NCBI GenBank assembly: GCA_001779575.1
Contig: MFKM01000002.1
Span: 2,866 to 9,116 of the forward strand
Direction of reading: 5' to 3'
DNA: 6,251 bases
Source: Candidatus Jorgensenbacteria bacterium RIFCSPLOWO2_12_FULL_42_11
GTDB lineage: Bacteria; Patescibacteriota; Minisyncoccia; UBA6257; MFKM01
A program made the translations under genes and the position numbers. Each line of letters starts with the position of its first letter. Positions within the stretch are counted from its first letter, which is position 1. The notes beneath the pieces were generated by a model, which saw only the letters and a list, made by a program, of their open reading frames with translations, ran no database searches and was not told the origin of the DNA. Positions 5,118-6,251 of this stretch are shown piece after piece.

Positions 5118-6251
5118 TTAAGGCGTTGAGGTAATTATTCTTAGACCGTCATTGCTTTTGACCGAAACATAGACAAGGTTGTTTTCGTAATCTATGCCGG
5201 TCGCCGTTTGCGGAAAATTAAAAGATTCCCACAATAAAGGGCTGGCGGGATTGGAAATGTCAAAAATTTGGAATTCGGCGTTTGGATTTTCAGTGGCCAG
5301 AAAAGCCAGGGAGCCGGCGGAAACGATATCGCGAGTTCTATTGCCGATTAGGGTTGAACCTGAAATTGTCATAGCGGAAGCAACGGAGGCGTTAATAATA
5401 TAAAATTTCGTTTTTTCGCCTACCAATACATTATTTTCGCTTTTGGGATAAATGCCGTAAACATCATCCCCGACGTTAATAGACCCCATTATTGAAGGCG
5501 AAACGGGGTTGCTTACGTCAACAACAATCATTCCTTGACTATTGTCTTCGGTGCCTAAATAAGCGCGGTTGTTAAAAACATAAATATCGTTGATTTCACC
5601 GCCAACCCCGGAAAGTCCGGAAACCAATGACGGGCTTAAAGGGTTGGAGACATCAATAATTAAAAATTCTTGCGGAGCGCCGTCCGCCCGGCCGACATAA
5701 ACATAACTATTCCGATAAAATATCGCTAAAGCGTTGGCATCGCCGGGCAAATCAAGGGAGGCGACTTCAACCGGCGCCGATAAATTGCTTATATCAATGA
5801 CAACAAATGCCTTATCGTCGTCTTTGCCGACCGCGTAGGCGTAATTGCCGGCCGTATCAACGCTTTTTAAACCCTCGCCGATATTAAGGCTGGAAATAAT
5901 AGAGGGGGCCTGACTGTTCGTGGCATCAACGATGAAAAAATCCGGTTTGGCGACGGCTGAAGCTTCAGAGGTAAGATAAACAATTTTATTTCTAACATCC
6001 AAATAGGTGGCGGAATTGCCGGCTCCCAAATCAATACTGCCCAATGTGACCGGGTTCTGCCAGTCGCCCGTCGGGGGAGCGCCGCCGCCATCGCCGCCTC
6101 CGCCTATCGCTTCTTGCTTATTGGTAACAAGGGCGACGAGTTCAATTCTTTGGGGCCGCGAAGTTTCGGTTTGCCAAGTAATTGAACTTTTTATATTTTT
6201 TATGTCGCTGGCTTGAGTGGCATTGGTAATTTTGCGAGTCAGGTTATTTTT
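5118..6251 (-). CDS. Pilin-like protein fused to an LVIVD-type beta-propeller (5' end outside window)
   Basis: The frame is open from the window edge to TAA at 5118-5120, giving 377 visible residues; the N-terminus lies beyond 6251. Visible residues 1-48 (ending KSSITWQTETSRPQRIELVALVTNK) look like the C-terminal strands of a PilV-type minor pilin. A Gly/Pro linker (about 49-67) follows. Then come roughly seven repeats of about 42-47 residues, each ending in a strand plus D-I/V-SNP-SP turn: FFIVDATN, FVVIDISN, FLIIDVSNP, MIVVDVSNP, a degenerate FYIINAS, FQIFDISNP and a final LRIITSTP. The aspartates lie near residues 109, 153, 200, 245 and 331. This is the LVIVD repeat pattern, expected to form a beta-propeller. 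An apparent start at 6044 is only an internal TTG. The next gene begins 32 nt downstream (or 11 nt if ATG 5106 is used). A surface-exposed tip or adhesive role is inferred from context. Confidence 0.85.
   Translation of the reverse strand, partial: KNNLTRKITNATQASDIKNIKSSITWQTETSRPQRIELVALVTNKQEAIGGGGDGGGAPPTGDWQNPVTLGSIDLGAGNSATYLDVRNKIVYLTSEASAVAKPDFFIVDATNSQAPSIISSLNIGEGLKSVDTAGNYAYAVGKDDDKAFVVIDISNLSAPVEVASLDLPGDANALAIFYRNSYVYVGRADGAPQEFLIIDVSNPLSPSLVSGLSGVGGEINDIYVFNNRAYLGTEDNSQGMIVVDVSNPVSPSIMGSINVGDDVYGIYPKSENNVLVGEKTKFYIINASVASAMTISGSTLIGNRTRDIVSAGSLAFLATENPNAEFQIFDISNPASPLLWESFNFPQTATGIDYENNLVYVSVKSNDGLRIITSTP

Noticed and set aside
6042..6044. Start of the propeller gene at 6044
   Set aside because: The codon is TTG inside an open frame that continues to the window edge and encodes a sensible linker and pilin-like segment, so the gene is truncated by the window and does not start here.
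5867..6091. Minus-strand Pro/Arg-rich frame overlapping the propeller gene
   Set aside because: It is an alternate-frame reading through the GC-rich Gly linker, with no independent support.

Overview
The window looks like chromosomal DNA from a Candidate Phyla Radiation (Patescibacteria, probably Parcubacteria-like) bacterium. This is inferred, not proven. The grounds are compact r-proteins with CPR-style sequences (for example a 113-residue uL13 and a lineage-typical uS9), an RNA polymerase alpha subunit with no C-terminal domain, AT-rich leaders with almost no Shine-Dalgarno sequences, and a neighbouring cluster of divergent type IV pilin-like genes. The standard bacterial code fits: TAA and TAG end most genes, TGA ends one, and no TGA interrupts a gene.

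The plus-strand half (about 46-3676) is one tightly packed ribosomal protein/RNA polymerase operon: rpmJ - rpsM - rpsK - rpsD - rpoA - rplQ - [151-bp inverted-repeat element] - rplM - rpsI. Most gene gaps are 4-38 nt. The exception is 150 nt between rplQ and rplM, filled almost exactly by a sequence with 24-bp inverted ends whose right end lies on the rplM start codon. rpmJ (37 codons, 46-159) is too short for ordinary ORF calling but is unmistakable. No tRNA, rRNA or CRISPR was seen.

The minus-strand half (3730 to beyond 6251) is convergent with the operon and holds four co-directional genes. In order of transcription they are: a partial gene whose visible part combines a pilin-type C-terminal segment, a Gly/Pro linker and a roughly seven-blade LVIVD-type beta-propeller; a PilW/GspJ-like prepilin; a PilX/GspK-like pilin-like protein without the usual Glu5; and a prepilin with a clear class III signal. 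Together they look like a minor-pilin (pilus tip or initiation) cassette. The propeller-bearing pilin could combine the roles that PilV-type pilins and PilY1-type tip proteins play elsewhere.

The points most worth following are the pilin-propeller fusion, the MITE-like hairpin precisely between rplQ and rplM, the paired losses at the rpoA/rplQ junction (no alpha CTD, and no bL17 N-terminus), a 25-nt leader sequence repeated before rpmJ and rpoA, and a half-lost zinc site in uS4.
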